Part shown: piece after piece, positions 34,501 to 47,588 of the stretch
Layout of the letters: each line of letters starts with the position of its first letter
Position numbering within the stretch: position 1 is the stretch's first letter
Assembly: GCA_036785325.1 (NCBI GenBank)
Contig: JAXIVH010000014.1
Location: forward strand, 2,175,357 to 2,239,356
Origin: Urophycis tenuis
Lineage: Eukaryota; Chordata; Actinopteri; Gadiformes; Phycidae
Length of the DNA: 64,000 nucleotides
Direction: 5' to 3'
Made by a program: the position numbers and the translations under genes
The notes under the pieces: generated by a model
Told to the model about the DNA's origin: nothing
The model's input: the letters and a program-made list of their open reading frames with translations, nothing else
The model's database searches: none

Positions 34501-35640
34501 ATTGTTTATGGAGAACGGCAACACCTCCTCCTCGCCCAGAGAGGCGGGGCTTGGCGAGGTAGCTGTAGTTGGAGGGAGTGGCTTGATTGAGAGCGTAGTA
34601 GTCCAGGGGCTGTTGCCATGTTTCACAGAGGAGAAGCAAGTCAATGTTATTGTCCAGTAGCAGTTCAGATATGATGGGTGATTTGTTGGAGAGGGAGCGA
34701 CAGTTCAGTAGTGCAAGGGAGATGGATGGGGGTACAGGGGGGAGGGGGCGGAGGTTGCTGAGGTTGGGAGTGCGGGGGGTGGGGGTGATAGGGGGGCGAG
34801 AGGCAGTCCAGAGTGAGGGGATGGGTGAGCCCTCGGGGAAGTGTCGGTTAGAGGAGTGACCAGAGCCACGGTGGATGTAGCGGCGGCGGCGGAGGATCCC
34901 AGCTTTGCTCGCAGCGATAGCAGCAGCAGGAGGGAGGCGATGGTTGATGTTGAGACGGTGGAGGTCGGCAGGGGTGTAGATGATGGGTGTGCGGGGTGGT
35001 GGTGGAGGAGGAGCCTGGAGTAGCAGGAGCGATAGTCCACAGAGGAGATGAGATGTAACAGCAGCTGAGAGTAGTCCAAGAAGTAGCTTAGCAGAGGCTA
35101 GTAGCTGATTAGCTAGAAGCTGGTGGGCAGTGAGGCGTGTGGATGCAGCAGTGGACCGGGTGGTGGTGTTGGTGAAGTGAGCGGTGACGGGTGCCCCGGA
35201 CCGTGCCCACGCGGCCGGAAAACCCCGCTGCGCCATGTCTGCACGCAGCGAGGCTACAGCTGACGAGCTGGCAGGGAGTGGAGGCTCCCCCCCGAGAACG
35301 CCGGCTGGATAGCCGGACAGCTGGGCTGATGACGTCGGTCCGGGACAACACAGTCACCGCTACAGATGCAGAGCAGAGCGCACTCACCCGAGACCGGAGC
35401 GAACGATCACACACTCAGCGCCGGGTGACAGAGAAGTCCCGCGGAGGAGAGGTTTAGCTAGCTGTTAGCTGGCCAGCTAACGTGGCTAGTAGTCCGTGGA
35501 GTGAGAGCAGAAGAGCGGAGTGGAGCACTCGCATGCACGATGGAGTGGAGATGCAGGGAATCAACAAAAACAAAACAACAGACGAGCACGGGAACGGAAA
35601 ATAAATAAACGGGAAATGAAAAATGAACGGTGGACACGGA
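31516..35640 (-). mobile_element. Near full-length L2-type LINE, broken
   Basis: The minus strand runs 5' to 3' from about 35640 to 31516. Residues 33863-35236 encode an endonuclease: LALLNCRSLSNKSPIISELL, LLLLCETWQQ, LSGRGGGVAVL, LLLTGDLNIHID, HTKGHTLDIVCS and LSDHLCI. The reverse transcriptase follows: FDTVNHSILLQRL, GVPQGSVLGPLLF and the catalytic CYADDTQIYIS within 31703-32587, ending WNSLPQPVRDSPSLPTFKSH. The tail is (TTA)n plus a TATATAAATATAATG stretch. Frame is interrupted by an insert at 33235-33448 and by shifts around 32587 and 33850. KGHTLDIVCS and the RT motifs fit the L2 clade. Confidence 0.85.
33235..33448 (+). mobile_element. (TCTAA)n-tailed insert nested in the L2-type LINE
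   Basis: GATGCTTCAATACC ... GACAATAAAGTTGAATCTAA with four to five TCTAA units, oriented opposite to the host LINE. Interrupts its reverse-transcriptase frame. Same tail as 16525-16619. Confidence 0.75.
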
Positions 35641-35883
35641 CCTAAACATTTATACCTGAGGAACACCCCCTGGAACACCCCCTAGACTATGCTTTACATC
35701 CATTTGTCTGCTGCAGGAGCCGGTCCCCCAGGGAGGGTTTTCACACCCTTTGTCTGCTGCAGGAGCCGACCCCCTGTGGATGTGCTTTACACCTAGGGTG
35801 TCCTGCATTTCCTGCATATCCTTATTTTGCATTTAGGTGCAAAGTTAAGTCTAGACATCCAACAAAACAATTTGATTAGGAAG

Positions 35884-36235
35884 GGGGCACGGTGGTGCAG
35901 TGGTTAGCACTGTCGCCTCACAGCAAGAGGGTTCTGGGTTCGAATCCACCTGGGACCCGGGACCTTTCTGTGTGGAGTTTGTATGTTCTCCCCGTGCTTG
36001 CGTGGGTTCTCTCCGGGTACTCCGGCTTCCTCCCACAGACCAAAAACATGCAGGTTGGGGATTACGCTAATTGGTGTCTCTAAATTGACCATAGGTGTGA
36101 GTGTGAATGGTTGTTCGTCTGTTAGCCCTATGATAGGCTGGCGACCTGTCCAGGGTGTACCCCGCCACTCGCCCGTTGCAGCTGGGCTGGAGCCGGTTTC
36201 GTGAGGTGGTTTCGATAATGGATGGATGGAGGGGA
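35884..36235 (+). mobile_element. tRNA-headed SINE ending in (ATGG)n
   Basis: GGGGCACGGTGGTGCAGTGG TTAGCACTGTCGCCTCACAG head, box B GGTTCGAATCC, the body CTGTGTGGAGTTTGTATGTT CTCCCCGTG, and an ATGGATGGATGG end. A very common fish repeat. Confidence 0.85.
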
Positions 36236-36390
36236 AATATTGGGCGTCTCAAATGGTTAAGACGGTTAAATAAATGGTTAAATAAATTGAAATTGCCATT
36301 ACACATCCTCGACAACATTGCACTCACAGAGCATACACCATTACTTTTACCTATTATTGCTAGAGTGGAATTAACCAATGACAATGACCC

Positions 36391-36440
36391 AATCTCAACC
36401 TTACAACTTCTTCATGTAAAGAAGTTGTACGGTTGAGATT
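36391..36440. repeat. 22-bp inverted repeat, one mismatch
   Basis: AATCTCAACCTTACAACTTC TT, six-base loop, and its complement. Sits at the 3' edge of the LINE remnant. Confidence 0.85.
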
Positions 36441-36491
36441 GTCATTATTTTCCCTCCTACACTGCTCTGGTTCCTGGTATCTGGCTGAGCT

Positions 36492-37692
36492 CTATGACTC
36501 CCATTCCTCTTGCCACCTTAACATAACCTCTGATTTAATCAATGATATAGCATCACCTTTGCCCAATGGAATGTGAATATCTGCTTGGTCTAATTCTAGT
36601 GCTTTTTTAGCTAATTTATCAGCAAGTTCATTGCCATAGATTCCACGGTGGGCTGGAATCCAACAGAACTGAATAACTACTCCAAGGCTTATAATATTTA
36701 AAAGAAGATGCTTTACCTCTATTACCAAATCAGGTATTGAATTATCTGTTATAAAACTTTGTAGTACTGCCATAGAATCAGTACACATTACTGATCTAAG
36801 AGATTTAGTATCTACAACCCATCTAAGAGTGGTTATTATTGCAGTCATCTCTATTGAGTAAACTGATAAAAAATCACTCACTCTATTTTTCAAATTCTGG
36901 AATATATATACCAATACCACATGGCCCTTTGGGATCTTTAGAACCATCTTTAAATATTTTCAGATATCCATAGCACATCTTAGTTTACCTCTGCATTCTC
37001 AAACAATCTAGGACATGTAGCCCATTTGAACTCTAGTTGGCAAGTCTTTTTGGAAATACAATAAAATGGACATGCTTTCAATTTTCTCCTTCCCTTTCAT
37101 CCATTGTTTAGCATCAACTTTTGCATATCTCGCCAGATTCTCCTTGATCTCTTCCATGGAAACTGATGTTGGTATCCCTGTTACCCCTCTTGCTCTAGCT
37201 GCTGCTCCTGGGATGTGTGAAGTTATCTTAAGTTTGTTAAGTGTTTTTTTCTTCAAAATGTTATTTCGTTGTTTCTTTGTTGGCAACGATCAAAAGCCTA
37301 CCATTCCCTATGAATCTAGCATGATTTATCTTCCCTATTTCCTTCTCCATTGCCTTTGTAATATGTATTGGGTGTAAATCTGGCCCTCCTTCTTGTTCAA
37401 ACACTACAACTACCTTCCACACTTCTTTAATTGTTTCCTGGGATCTATTTCTTGAATTATATTCTCCATTTGGCCTGGTCTTTTTAACCACAGAAACTAC
37501 AGACTCATCTCCACTGCTATCTCTGTCTTTCCTCACCCGACTAACTTCCTCCCAAGACATAATCATATTCTCATCATACAAAACATTATTCCTTAAACCA
37601 CCATCTGAGTCTGCCGCCATGCCATCTTTACATTCACTGTACAGATTAATGTAATTCGATGTTACCGTTCCCTTCTTCTGATCTCTCATCAC
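36492..37692 (-). mobile_element. I-like LINE, internally deleted: ORF1 and RNase H only
   Basis: Minus strand 37692-37008 encodes an ORF1-like protein in two overlapping frames (EIGKINHARFIGNGRLLIVA; then LNKLKITSHIPGAAARARGV and WMKGKEKIESMSILLYF). It is followed at 36947-36492 by an RNase H domain (YSIEMTAIITTLRWV, CTDSMAVLQSF, WIPAHRGIYGNELADKLAKK). The endonuclease and reverse transcriptase that should lie between are missing. RNase H in a LINE points to the I/Nimb group. Confidence 0.78.
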
Positions 37693-37699
37693 CGCCTAA

Positions 37700-39120
37700 A
37701 GCACGTTCAAACAATCCACCATCAGAAAATCGTCTTTGGATTATTCTTTTAATGTTACATAGAACACTGTTAGGCGCATTGCTGCCACCCATAGGTTTGG
37801 TGGTCGCCAAGACAAATCGAAAAATGCATTTAAAAAAGGAACAAAATCATACCATGACATAAAATCCCATAGAGAGGAGACTCACTCCTAAACGTTCCTC
37901 AACTGGAGACATACACTTATGGAACGAAACATTTATTACCCCCAAAATCCTCCCCTGTATCAGGCATCAAAGTTCATCTACCCCAATCATCCCCCCGTAA
38001 GGCCTAGTGCCACAGCTTCCTTCCAGACATGTGGCATGTATGTCTCCTACTCATATTCCTGGCTGGCAAATGGAAGGCTTATGTGGAAATCAACTGCTTC
38101 CCTGCCAAGGCAAGGCTGATATGCATTAGTGATGGGCATTCCAGGTCTTTTCAGTGATCACTTGGCTCTGTTCATCAATAAGAGGCAGCTCTTGCGGGCC
38201 ACAAATCGTGCTTTGTTGTCCTGTCCCAAATGTGTTCATATTGGTAGCATAGTGTCCATTTAGTCCGTTTAGTCTGATTGTTCTTGTCTATTGTTGATTG
38301 TTATTGTTGTTTGTTGATTGTTTACTGTCGTGCACCAACCACCAAGTCAAATCCTCGTATGTGCAAACCTACTTGGCAATAAACATCTTTCTGCCTTCTG
38401 ACTTCAAAGTTGATAAATTGTCTAATAGTTGTGTGTTTGTTCGTCGATATGATCGGTAGTATCTAATTTTGTTCCATTAAACTATTTGTCATGGCTAAAC
38501 ATAAGGTTACAGTATTGAAAAGATGGCCTATATGTGTTGCTGTGTGATTACAATAATCAAGTGATCTTATGTGTTTACAACGTCTAAAACTAGAACTCTT
38601 CCAGTTCACCCCTCATGGGAACTCCAGATGCTCTGCGTGCGTTCAGGCACAGGGAATACACACCCAGTTATTGTCTCTGCTGACATGCCATTTGTAGTAT
38701 AGACATAGACACAGGCGCTTTGTGCATGGTTGCAGGTGTGTGTAGTGGTCATGGCCCATCTTCAAATCATTGCTTTATGGAACAGAGGACAGTGATGAAG
38801 TGACCCTCTGCCCTGCAACTGCAAATAATTTGACTAAAAAGAAATGGAGGGCATTGATTACAATAACAGATTAGTGTTTGAATGAATGCAGTGTACATGA
38901 TGAAGCCATATCAACTCAACATCAACATACTGTTGGAAGTTAATAGTCCCCTGTAGTCTTGATACTTGGCATAGGGGGCCTTGAGTTTTACAGCATGCCA
39001 TTTTGATATGAAGGCTTGCTATTCAGCAGACCAGATAGAATAATGCATATGAATATATGAGTATAGTATACAATAATATACATTATTACTACTATGAATA
39101 TAATAGAGAGAGATCTATCC
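37700..39120. other. Intergenic, no gene seen
   Basis: AT-rich sequence. No conserved coding block or complete repeat recognised. Confidence 0.5.
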
Positions 39121-39126
39121 ACACTG

Positions 39127-39231
<105 letters not shown>

Positions 39232-39644
39232 GGTAATGTAATAATATAATAATAATAATTAATTCTTCATATTCATACCGTACAAAACAACTCGGAACAA
39301 TGCTCTAGGAGGGCCAATGGTCCCACCGAAATTATGTCGTTTCCGTTTTATAAATACCATGACAATTTAGTTAGTTTACGTTTTGCATTTTATGAATGGG
39401 ACACATTTATATGGTTTCGTTACATGTTTTACTCGGTGGTCGATCCGTTTGCTCCGTTCACTTTAACATAATAATGTACCGAAACAAACAAAAAAAAAAA
39501 AACATGACACACGGACCTTTGATAGAGCGGCTACAGGAAGCAGGACGGTAACTCGAACTCGAGTGGACTTGCTATTTTTCCTCGGTCTGCGAAGCCTGAC
39601 CAGCCTTATGGTGCAAATTACGATCCATCACATTTTACTGATGA

Positions 39645-42310
39645 ATGAAGATGATGGCTGTTAGAGCAGTCGGCGTCGGAGGAATGGCGTCTTTGTCTCG
39701 GTTTAAAGGTGCGCTGGTCGGGGCCGTGTTGGGGGACTGTGTTGGCGGCGAGTTTGAGGGCGCGGAGGAGGTGCCCATGGAAAACGTCCTCAGGCATCTG
39801 AACAGCCTTGACGATGACACCAAAGGAGATGGTGAGATCCGAACCGTGTACTGTTCAGTTTTAGAATCGAAAGTCACCATCTTATTTGGGAAAGGCAAAA
39901 AGATGATATGTGTCATTGAGAATGACTGTTGCCATTTGGGCCCTTCTGTTTGTAGTGCCAAACGTCAGCCATAACATCTTTTATTATTAAAGACTATTAC
40001 TTTGTTTATTATACGTTGTGTAGTTTTTCTTTAAAAATGTCACTGCGCTAGCACGATCAAATTAACTTTCGTTATGATGGATGATATGATAGCCTTTTAA
40101 TAAAATTGTACAGTTACGAGTTGTGCGGTTTTGTATTAATTCACCTCAATCTGGTTACTGCTTTTGGAACATTGACATTGCATTACATTTAGATTATAAT
40201 TTTCCTTGTCAAACCCATTGTGTGTGTGTGTGTGTGTGTGTCAGGAACCCTTGAGTACAGCGATGATACTGCAATGGCCCGGTGTGTGGTCCAATCTTTG
40301 CTAACCAGAGCTGGATTTGATGAACACGACATGGCTCGCAGGTGATTTACGCAGTACTTTCACGCTGTTACCACAAGGGCCAATTGTATCGCCTTATTAT
40401 CAATGCTGTGCAGCCCATGTTCCATGTTTACATAACATCTAACCAATGAAACATTTACTAAAAAGCCTTTTTTTTTAAATTAAATGTTGCTAGCTAAATG
40501 TGATGCATTTCTGCAACCATCCCACCTGACTGTAAATGTACTCTCACCTATTGCAGATTTGCTAAGGAATACAGTCTGGCTCCAGGCCGGGGCTACGGAT
40601 CCGGGGTGATCCAGGTGTTGAAGAAGCTGTCCTCCTCACAGCTCAACGACATCTACCAGCCCGCCAGGGACCAGTTCAACGGCCGCGGCTCCTTTGGGAA
40701 TGGCGGGGCCATGAGAGTGGCCCCTTTCGCCTTGGCTTTCCCGGATGTCTCTGACGTTAAGAAGGTATGTGTGCGTAATAATGTTGCATACAAATAACAT
40801 AGGTAACTATAATGCATACAAGTTGTTATGCACATCGTTACACCTACTTACAAGCTGCGTATGTGTCCCGCTGCCTTACAGTTTAGCCGTTCTGGAGCCA
40901 TGCTGACCCACTCCTGTTCGCTGGGCTATAATGGCGCGGTACTGCAGGCCCTGGCCGTCCACCTGTCCCTGCAGGGGGCGCTAGAGCTGCCTGCTCAGTT
41001 CTTGGACAAGCTCATCACCGAGATGGAGGAAGTGGAGGACGAGGAGGCCGCGCGTAACGACGCCAGGGCGTGAGTGTTGCTGCCCTACTATAGCATGATG
41101 CTGATGTGGATGCTGATGCTGAAGTTGATACTGATCGATGTTGATGCTGATGTACCAGAGACATCCAGCATCCTGAGTGCTAACGACAGACTGTGGTTAT
41201 TATTTGTATGGTTGTATGGTTAGAATGTTTGAACAGTGATGGTCAGCCACTATGAATTGATTGATTGAAATGATTGAGTTCTATGGAATTTGTATGAAAT
41301 AATGCATGCTTCGTTCACCATGGGTTTACCTTGTGATCTGTCAACAGTAGGTCAGGTGTCAGGTCATTCCTCACATAGGTTGTCGTGTTGGGAAATGATT
41401 GTCAGACCCCATTAAACCTACCATGTTCTTCTGGTATGCTCGTTTTTTTTTTTTTTTTTTTCTAGGTTGAAGGAGGCGGAGAAGCCATTTTGCGAGCGTC
41501 TTTATAGGATAAGAGACCTTATGGACAGGAGCAAGGTCAGCATAGAGGAGGTCATAAGTGAACTGGGTAAGTATCATCTCAGCTCATTTCTCTCCTGTTG
41601 TTGTCTTCTCTCCTGTTTAAAGATAGCCATATTTCACTGCTGAATTAGCTGGCATGCCCGGTAAATATCTGTGCTTTTTAGTTTAGGCCATGTCATCTGA
41701 ATGAAGAGGGAACATTTGAAAAAAAAAAATTATGATTCAATCATCTCATAACAAAATCCATATGAAACATGGAGATGGTTAATGATTTTTGTGGCTTGCT
41801 TCGTTAAATTAACTTCTTATTTGATGTGGCAATGGGCCACACACAATAACATGGTTATCGGCATGGTTGCGGTCCATTCGATGTACGCCCCTCACCTGCC
41901 TTTCGTTCTTTCATTCCTTCCGTTTCCAAGGTAACGGCATCGCAGCGCTCCACTCCGTGCCCACCGCCATCTTCTGTGTCCTCCACTGCCTGCAGCCGCG
42001 CGAGAGCCTGCCGCAGCACTACGGTGGCCTGGAGCGGACAATGGCCTACAGCCTGGCCCTGGGCGGCGACACGGACACCATAGCCTGCATGGCGGGCGCC
42101 ATCGCCGGCGCCCACTACGGCATCGAGGTCATCCCCGAGGCGTGGATGAAGTGCTGCGAGGGGGCGAAGGAGGCGGAGGTGACGGCCCAGCGTCTCCACG
42201 CGCTCTACCACCAGCGGGCCCAAGGGGGCGCCAGCGCGCCCAGCAGGCAGGGCGGGATCGGGTGTGCCGAACCAGCGAGCGGCGGCAGCGACGGCTCTGA
42301 GGAACACTGA
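39645..42310 (+). CDS. adprs: adprs (ARH3, ADP-ribosylserine hydrolase), complete
   Basis: ARH3 removes serine-linked ADP-ribose from proteins and cleaves poly(ADP-ribose) in nucleus and mitochondria, using two Mg ions. Exons: 39645-39831, 40245-40341, 40557-40764, 40882-41069, 41466-41566, 41931-42310; 1161 nt, 386 residues (human 363), phases close. Metal-site residues are present: Glu36 in GGEFEG, Ser68-Asp69-Asp70 in EYSDDTAMAR (Thr-Asp-Asp in human) and Asp307, Asp309, Thr310 in LGGDTDTIACMAGA. GRGSFGNGGAMRVAPFALAF and SLGYNGAVLQALAVHLSL are further family blocks. The start at 39645 is followed by two in-frame ATGs (39651, 39654) and another at 39684, so the exact N-terminus is open. The last 35 residues are Gly/Ser/Ala-rich and not conserved. 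Exon 2 is preceded by a TG array that ends in its acceptor. Confidence 0.95.
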
Positions 42311-43060
42311 TGAGAAGAAGTCGGGGAGCAACCGCTGGCAGTCTTGAACAAAGAGAGGAGGGGCGAAGGGGGAGCGAGGGATGAGCCGTCACTCAGACAC
42401 ACACACACGCACACACACACACACGTTGTTTTTTATGCCCCCCAAAACATTTTCATCCCAATTCGCGATCCCAATTCATGATGACCCCCCCCGTCGATAT
42501 ATAAGAAAACTATTTAACAGAATATAATAATTGTTGCTTACAAAGCGTTATGAAGCGTGGCCATTCCCCACGAGTGCCAGAACTTGATGACAAACGTAAC
42601 AATCGGTTGGTTTGAAATGGAAAGATGAAAAGAACTTGCAGGCGACACATCATTCTCATTCAAATATGAAAGTGCAGTGATCGGCCCCAGCTGGCTCTCG
42701 CAGTTAAGAAATACCCTTATCAATCAGATAAACAACAACAATAATACAGTGTGTACATACACTCCCACTGTTTACATAGCACACTTGTCGTCATCCTCTT
42801 GTCTATCCTTTCTTGTTCTGATGAACAATATTTTGGCATGTCAAAGTTGCACTATCAATTATGAATTTTTCATGACTTGTTTAATTGTGAACCTAAACGG
42901 TTGTCAGTGTTTCTTTTTATTGTTACATTTGCATCATTTGTACGATATAGTGCGATTCTACTACTTAACAAATGTCTTTTTCCAACACAGTGTAATTTAA
43001 TCCATGTTCGATACTTGCAGTGTAATTTGTAACATGTAAAATAAACTTGTATGTATGTTT
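42311..43060 (+). other. adprs 3' UTR with polyadenylation signal
   Basis: No coding content. AATAAA at 43040-43045 (GTAAAATAAACTTG) is followed by TATGTATGTTT, a plausible cleavage region. A CA array lies at 42398-42424. Confidence 0.6.
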
Positions 43061-45307
43061 CAGAAAGGTGGCTACCAAGTCATGGTGTGGGTTCCCATTT
43101 TCGTTTTTTTACTGGTGTGCTTCAACTGTACTTCTTTCGTGGCCTCAGATCTTTCCCTTGACTGGAAGAATTGTTTTTGTTCTAAGAGGTCTATGAACCA
43201 TTCAGCTGTCTATTCTGTACATTATGCAATTTGATGCTTTGGATCCCTGATTTAACCGGTGGTTATTTTAAGTGAGCTTGTGTGACACAGTGGTCTACGT
43301 TCTGTGTCATGCTCTCGTGCATTGAATGCCTTGCTCAAAGCTTTCGACTTTCTCATTTCGAGTTTGGTATAGTCAACAGAGACTAGTTTGTACAGTATTG
43401 TTTCTTTAATAAAAGGTTGGAGTGATAAAATACGATGATGTTTTACATCAATAAACAAATGTCATATAATCACATGTAATAATTGTGTATATACACATGT
43501 TTGTTGAACATGGAAAACAGGAAATGCACTGGCAACCAGATTCATAATTTCATGTCACATAAGTCTTCTTTCATTCTTCCTGAACATTGGTGTCAATACA
43601 TTTGAGGGCCTCGATATTTTAGTAGTGAGAATATCACACACAGTTGCTGTGTTCTAATTGGTCCACGTGTGCCCCAAACAGCACACTATTCAGGGGGTGT
43701 CACCATTTTGTAGTGCTAGCAAAAAATGTGAGTACAAACCTGGCTCCCTAAATAGTGCACCACATTACACCTGATGATGCACCGTAAAACACATCTCCAT
43801 CAAATGTGCACTTATTTCCGCATTACATCCCATGATGCACTGCGGTTTTCATTGTAATTCATTCAATGGAGATGGCTAGAACATTGGGGTTATTGATGCA
43901 AATGAGCTGTCTGGGAGTGACACCTAACACAGCCTCTATCGCTCACATCAATAGAGGCTTCTGGTGGGTAATATGTGAATGTCCCCTATACTTTGTCCCT
44001 AAATAGTGAAGTACATAGTGTTATGGGATGAGGGCACAGGTGAGCCGTTTTGAACATGGCCAGCATCACATGAGCCCATTACATCTTCAGCGGTTTTTGT
44101 CCTCAGGGGCGACCTCAAGGAAGAGTTGAAGGAACAGAGTTATCCTGGTCAATACATGTGGACAGAGTTTGTAATGGATGAATGGGATGTAAATCAGAAT
44201 TCCACTGAAGATGAATAAAGTGACATAGAGATATTCTATTTGAGGATCGTCTATAATGGGTGCCAGCACAAGAAAGATGGCTGTGATGAGGACCAGTATG
44301 GGGATTATGATAGGAACCTGGGAAGATAAGAGAGGAATACAGTTGTAAAACTGGCATTGTGGATGTTAGATGACTCACTCTAGATGTAAATAAAGGTTGT
44401 TCCAAGAAAGGCATTGTGTTATTTGACTCCACTGGTATCTGTGGTATTAATATGAGATGCATATTAGGCGATATATCTGAATTATGTTCACAAAAAACAC
44501 CCAGGTAACATGTATAATTTCTGCACCTTGTATGGTCTTTGTGGGCACGCCGCGTTACTGGGGGGCGCAAAGTACCAATCACGGTAAAGCAGGCGTGTTC
44601 ATTGTCAGTCGCCCATGACTTGTGCGCAGCTGTTCCATCCATTTTGTGACATCACAAATTAGCCAGGATCTTACTTACAGTTACTTACCCCCCAAGTGAC
44701 TGCTACTGCGCTGGATGACATCACCTCGTTTGGTGTCATGACCGTCAGGTAACTCACGTTGACCAGAAGGTACAACAGTGTCACCATTGGAATGGCAATC
44801 AGAGCGGCCCTGGGAAGATTCACCTGCAAGGGGCAAACATAATGACATGTATTTGGTAACTTTATGCTAATTGTAAAAATAAGAGCAAACCATGGCGTTC
44901 AAAGAGTCCCTTGGAGGACATGAAGTGCATTGGTTGGAATGTTTGTATGACATATTTTCAAGCACAGAAGAGATCAATGAGGACACAGGGACTGACAACA
45001 GATCAACTTCATCATTGGGCATGATGTCTAGCAACTAAAATTGTACGAAACAAAGCAACAAGTTACGAAAATCATATACATTTCAAGCGCAAGGGAAGGG
45101 GATAAAAGTTAATATCAACCTATGGGATATTTATTAGGTTTGGGCAAAGGTCAACATTGGGCAAAGATTAAGGTAGGCCTAATCACAATCCTATCTGATG
45201 ATCCAGATATTTGTGGTTAAAGAGTCATCAGTTAAATACATCTGGGTCAGGGTGCATTTATGGTTGATCAGATTCATAAATCTTTATCCATCATTGTTCC
45301 CATTGTT

Positions 45308-45309
<2 letters not shown>

Positions 45310-45366
<57 letters not shown>
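45310..45366. repeat. (CA)n microsatellite
   Basis: Pure CA array next to the displaced first-exon fragment of the transporter pseudogene. Confidence 0.97.
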
Positions 45367-45368
<2 letters not shown>

Positions 45369-45709
45369 TGGTACGTAACAGAACGGGGCCACAGCGTATA
45401 TTTGGCAACGCTCAGCTTCCAGTTCCGTGGCGCTGGCCGGACATGTGACCACGATCAAAGCTGAAGACCAACAAGAGGTTCTCGGTCGACCGTGGTCTGC
45501 AGGAGGTACACGTAATCCAGATTCATGGTGTCACGGTGCACGGTGTAACAGAGGGCCGCCCCCCCCAACATAGCCAGCAGTCCACAGCAGAATCAAATAG
45601 GGAGGCAGGCTCCTAGACTCCGCCCCCCCCCCCCACCTGTCTGGGGTGTTATGAACCTGGTCAGCAATGAAGGAAAGTGAGCCCTAAGGTCCATTCCTCC
45701 TCAGGTTAA

Positions 45710-46364
45710 AGTGATGGTTCGGAGTGAAATTCACCCTGAGGTAATTTACACCAATAGTCATGCTAAATACCCCCTCGGATGCATTTTTTTTCGACGGTCA
45801 ATATTTATCAAGTTTAGGGTTATCAGCCGAAAGACTTCGTACTGGAGTGCCGGTGCAGTGGGTACATCTCGTAAATTACCCCACTAATAATGTATTCGAA
45901 ATGTATTGACAACTGGAATAATTGAATACTTGAAATTAGATGGAGTGTTGAATTCACTAACTTTTTCCTTACACTTGTGAGTTTTGAAGAGGACTTTTAC
46001 GAACTTATCCGGAAAGACGGAAGAGACGTCGACGCAGCGGTAGCCTTAGCAACAGCTAGTTGAAGCTATCAGAAAAGTGCTCTTTTAAATAAACTCCTGG
46101 TCTACTTACAAACTTTAAAATGCCTCGTTTTGTGAGTACAGACCATATATGTACTACTACAGAAGTTGGGTAACAATCCATGCATTATTAGTAGAGTCAT
46201 TGACGAGATGTACCCACTGTACCGGCACTCCAGTACGAAGTGTTTCGGCTGATAACCCTAAACTTGATAAATATTGACTGTCGCTAAAAATGCATCCGAG
46301 GGGGTATTTAGCATGACTATTGGTGTAAATTACCTCAGGGTGAATTTCACTCCGAACCATCACT
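45710..46364. mobile_element. Kolobok-like MITE, copy 2 (655 bp)
   Basis: Bounded by TTAA at 45706-45709 and 46365-46368, same AGTGATGGTTCGGAGT ends as copy 1. Its unique core (GGAAAGACGGAAG ... CGACGCAGCGGTAGCC) is inverted relative to copy 1. Absent from the right duplicate, so inserted after the duplication or lost there. Confidence 0.82.
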
Positions 46365-46984
46365 TTAAGCCTCTCGTGTCGCTGTGCACGGTGTCCCGAC
46401 TGTCCTGCTGGCCTGCTGGTAGAATCTGTGTGTGCTGCTGAACGATTCTCACTTTAAATTGAAACTAAAGGAGGGGTGCTTTCCTTCCATTGAACAGATG
46501 TCCAAATCGATTGGCTTGAGTAGGTCTAGGCCTATGTCAATTATTAAGTAGGCCCACATATCGTTTGCATTTTGTGAGGCATTTAGCATGTGGGGAACGC
46601 TGAAGCTAACACTCTATACATTGCAACAGCGTATACATTGCAAACATTGCAATACTGCATACTATGTGCACGATTTGCAATATGAAGGTGCATAATACAC
46701 TAAAAGCTAAAAAATAAAGTTTTTAAGTTTTAAACTTAAGACATCTCAGAAACTCATAGGAATTTGAATGTGTCCCATTGCAACAGCCATGTGGCTCTGA
46801 TCCAGCACTAGGTCCAGAGTGCAGCCTCATTGGGTCATGTTGACCTCCCACATTGCTACCTCACATGTGATGCTTAGCTCTACATGGAACTGCAATGCAC
46901 TGTCAAAGAGCTATAGGTTTGTCAACAGGCTCCCATTCAAACAATCACTACGGAAATATATTCATTTTGCACAAACTGGCAGGC

Positions 46985-47100
46985 AGTATACAGTATTCTA
47001 TCGCACTCCTCTATCCCCTTGTACTGCTGGTCAATGTGAATTTCTCCTAAGGGGGATTAATAAAGGAATATCTTATCTTATCTTATCTTATCTTATCTTA
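46985..47100 (+). repeat. LINE-type tail ending in (TATCT)n
   Basis: TGAATTTCTCCTAAGGGGGA TTAATAAAGGAATATCTTAT then TATCT units. Missing at the matching place in the right duplicate (about 57000). Confidence 0.75.
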
Positions 47101-47424
47101 TAGGTGCCTAACGGTTATTTGCCTTATAACCTGATTCGCACAATAGCCTACTTTTCTCTGAGCTAGAGGACCTGAAAAATGCACAATGTCATTCAACAAT
47201 TTGAAAAGGAATCTTAAAGCTAAGGTTTCATGTTAAGGGTTGTTTTTATATATTTTAAATAGCATTTTGTTTACTTATTTTATAATGTCGCCTAACCTGT
47301 GTCTATTCTGTTCTATTTGCTTGTCTAATAGGTGGTCAATAAATAAAGCTGGATTTGATTTGCGTGTGATTTGAGCAAGGATCTTGACCCCCCCAAGACA
47401 CTCGCACACTTCATTGATCACAAT

Positions 47425-47588
<164 letters not shown>

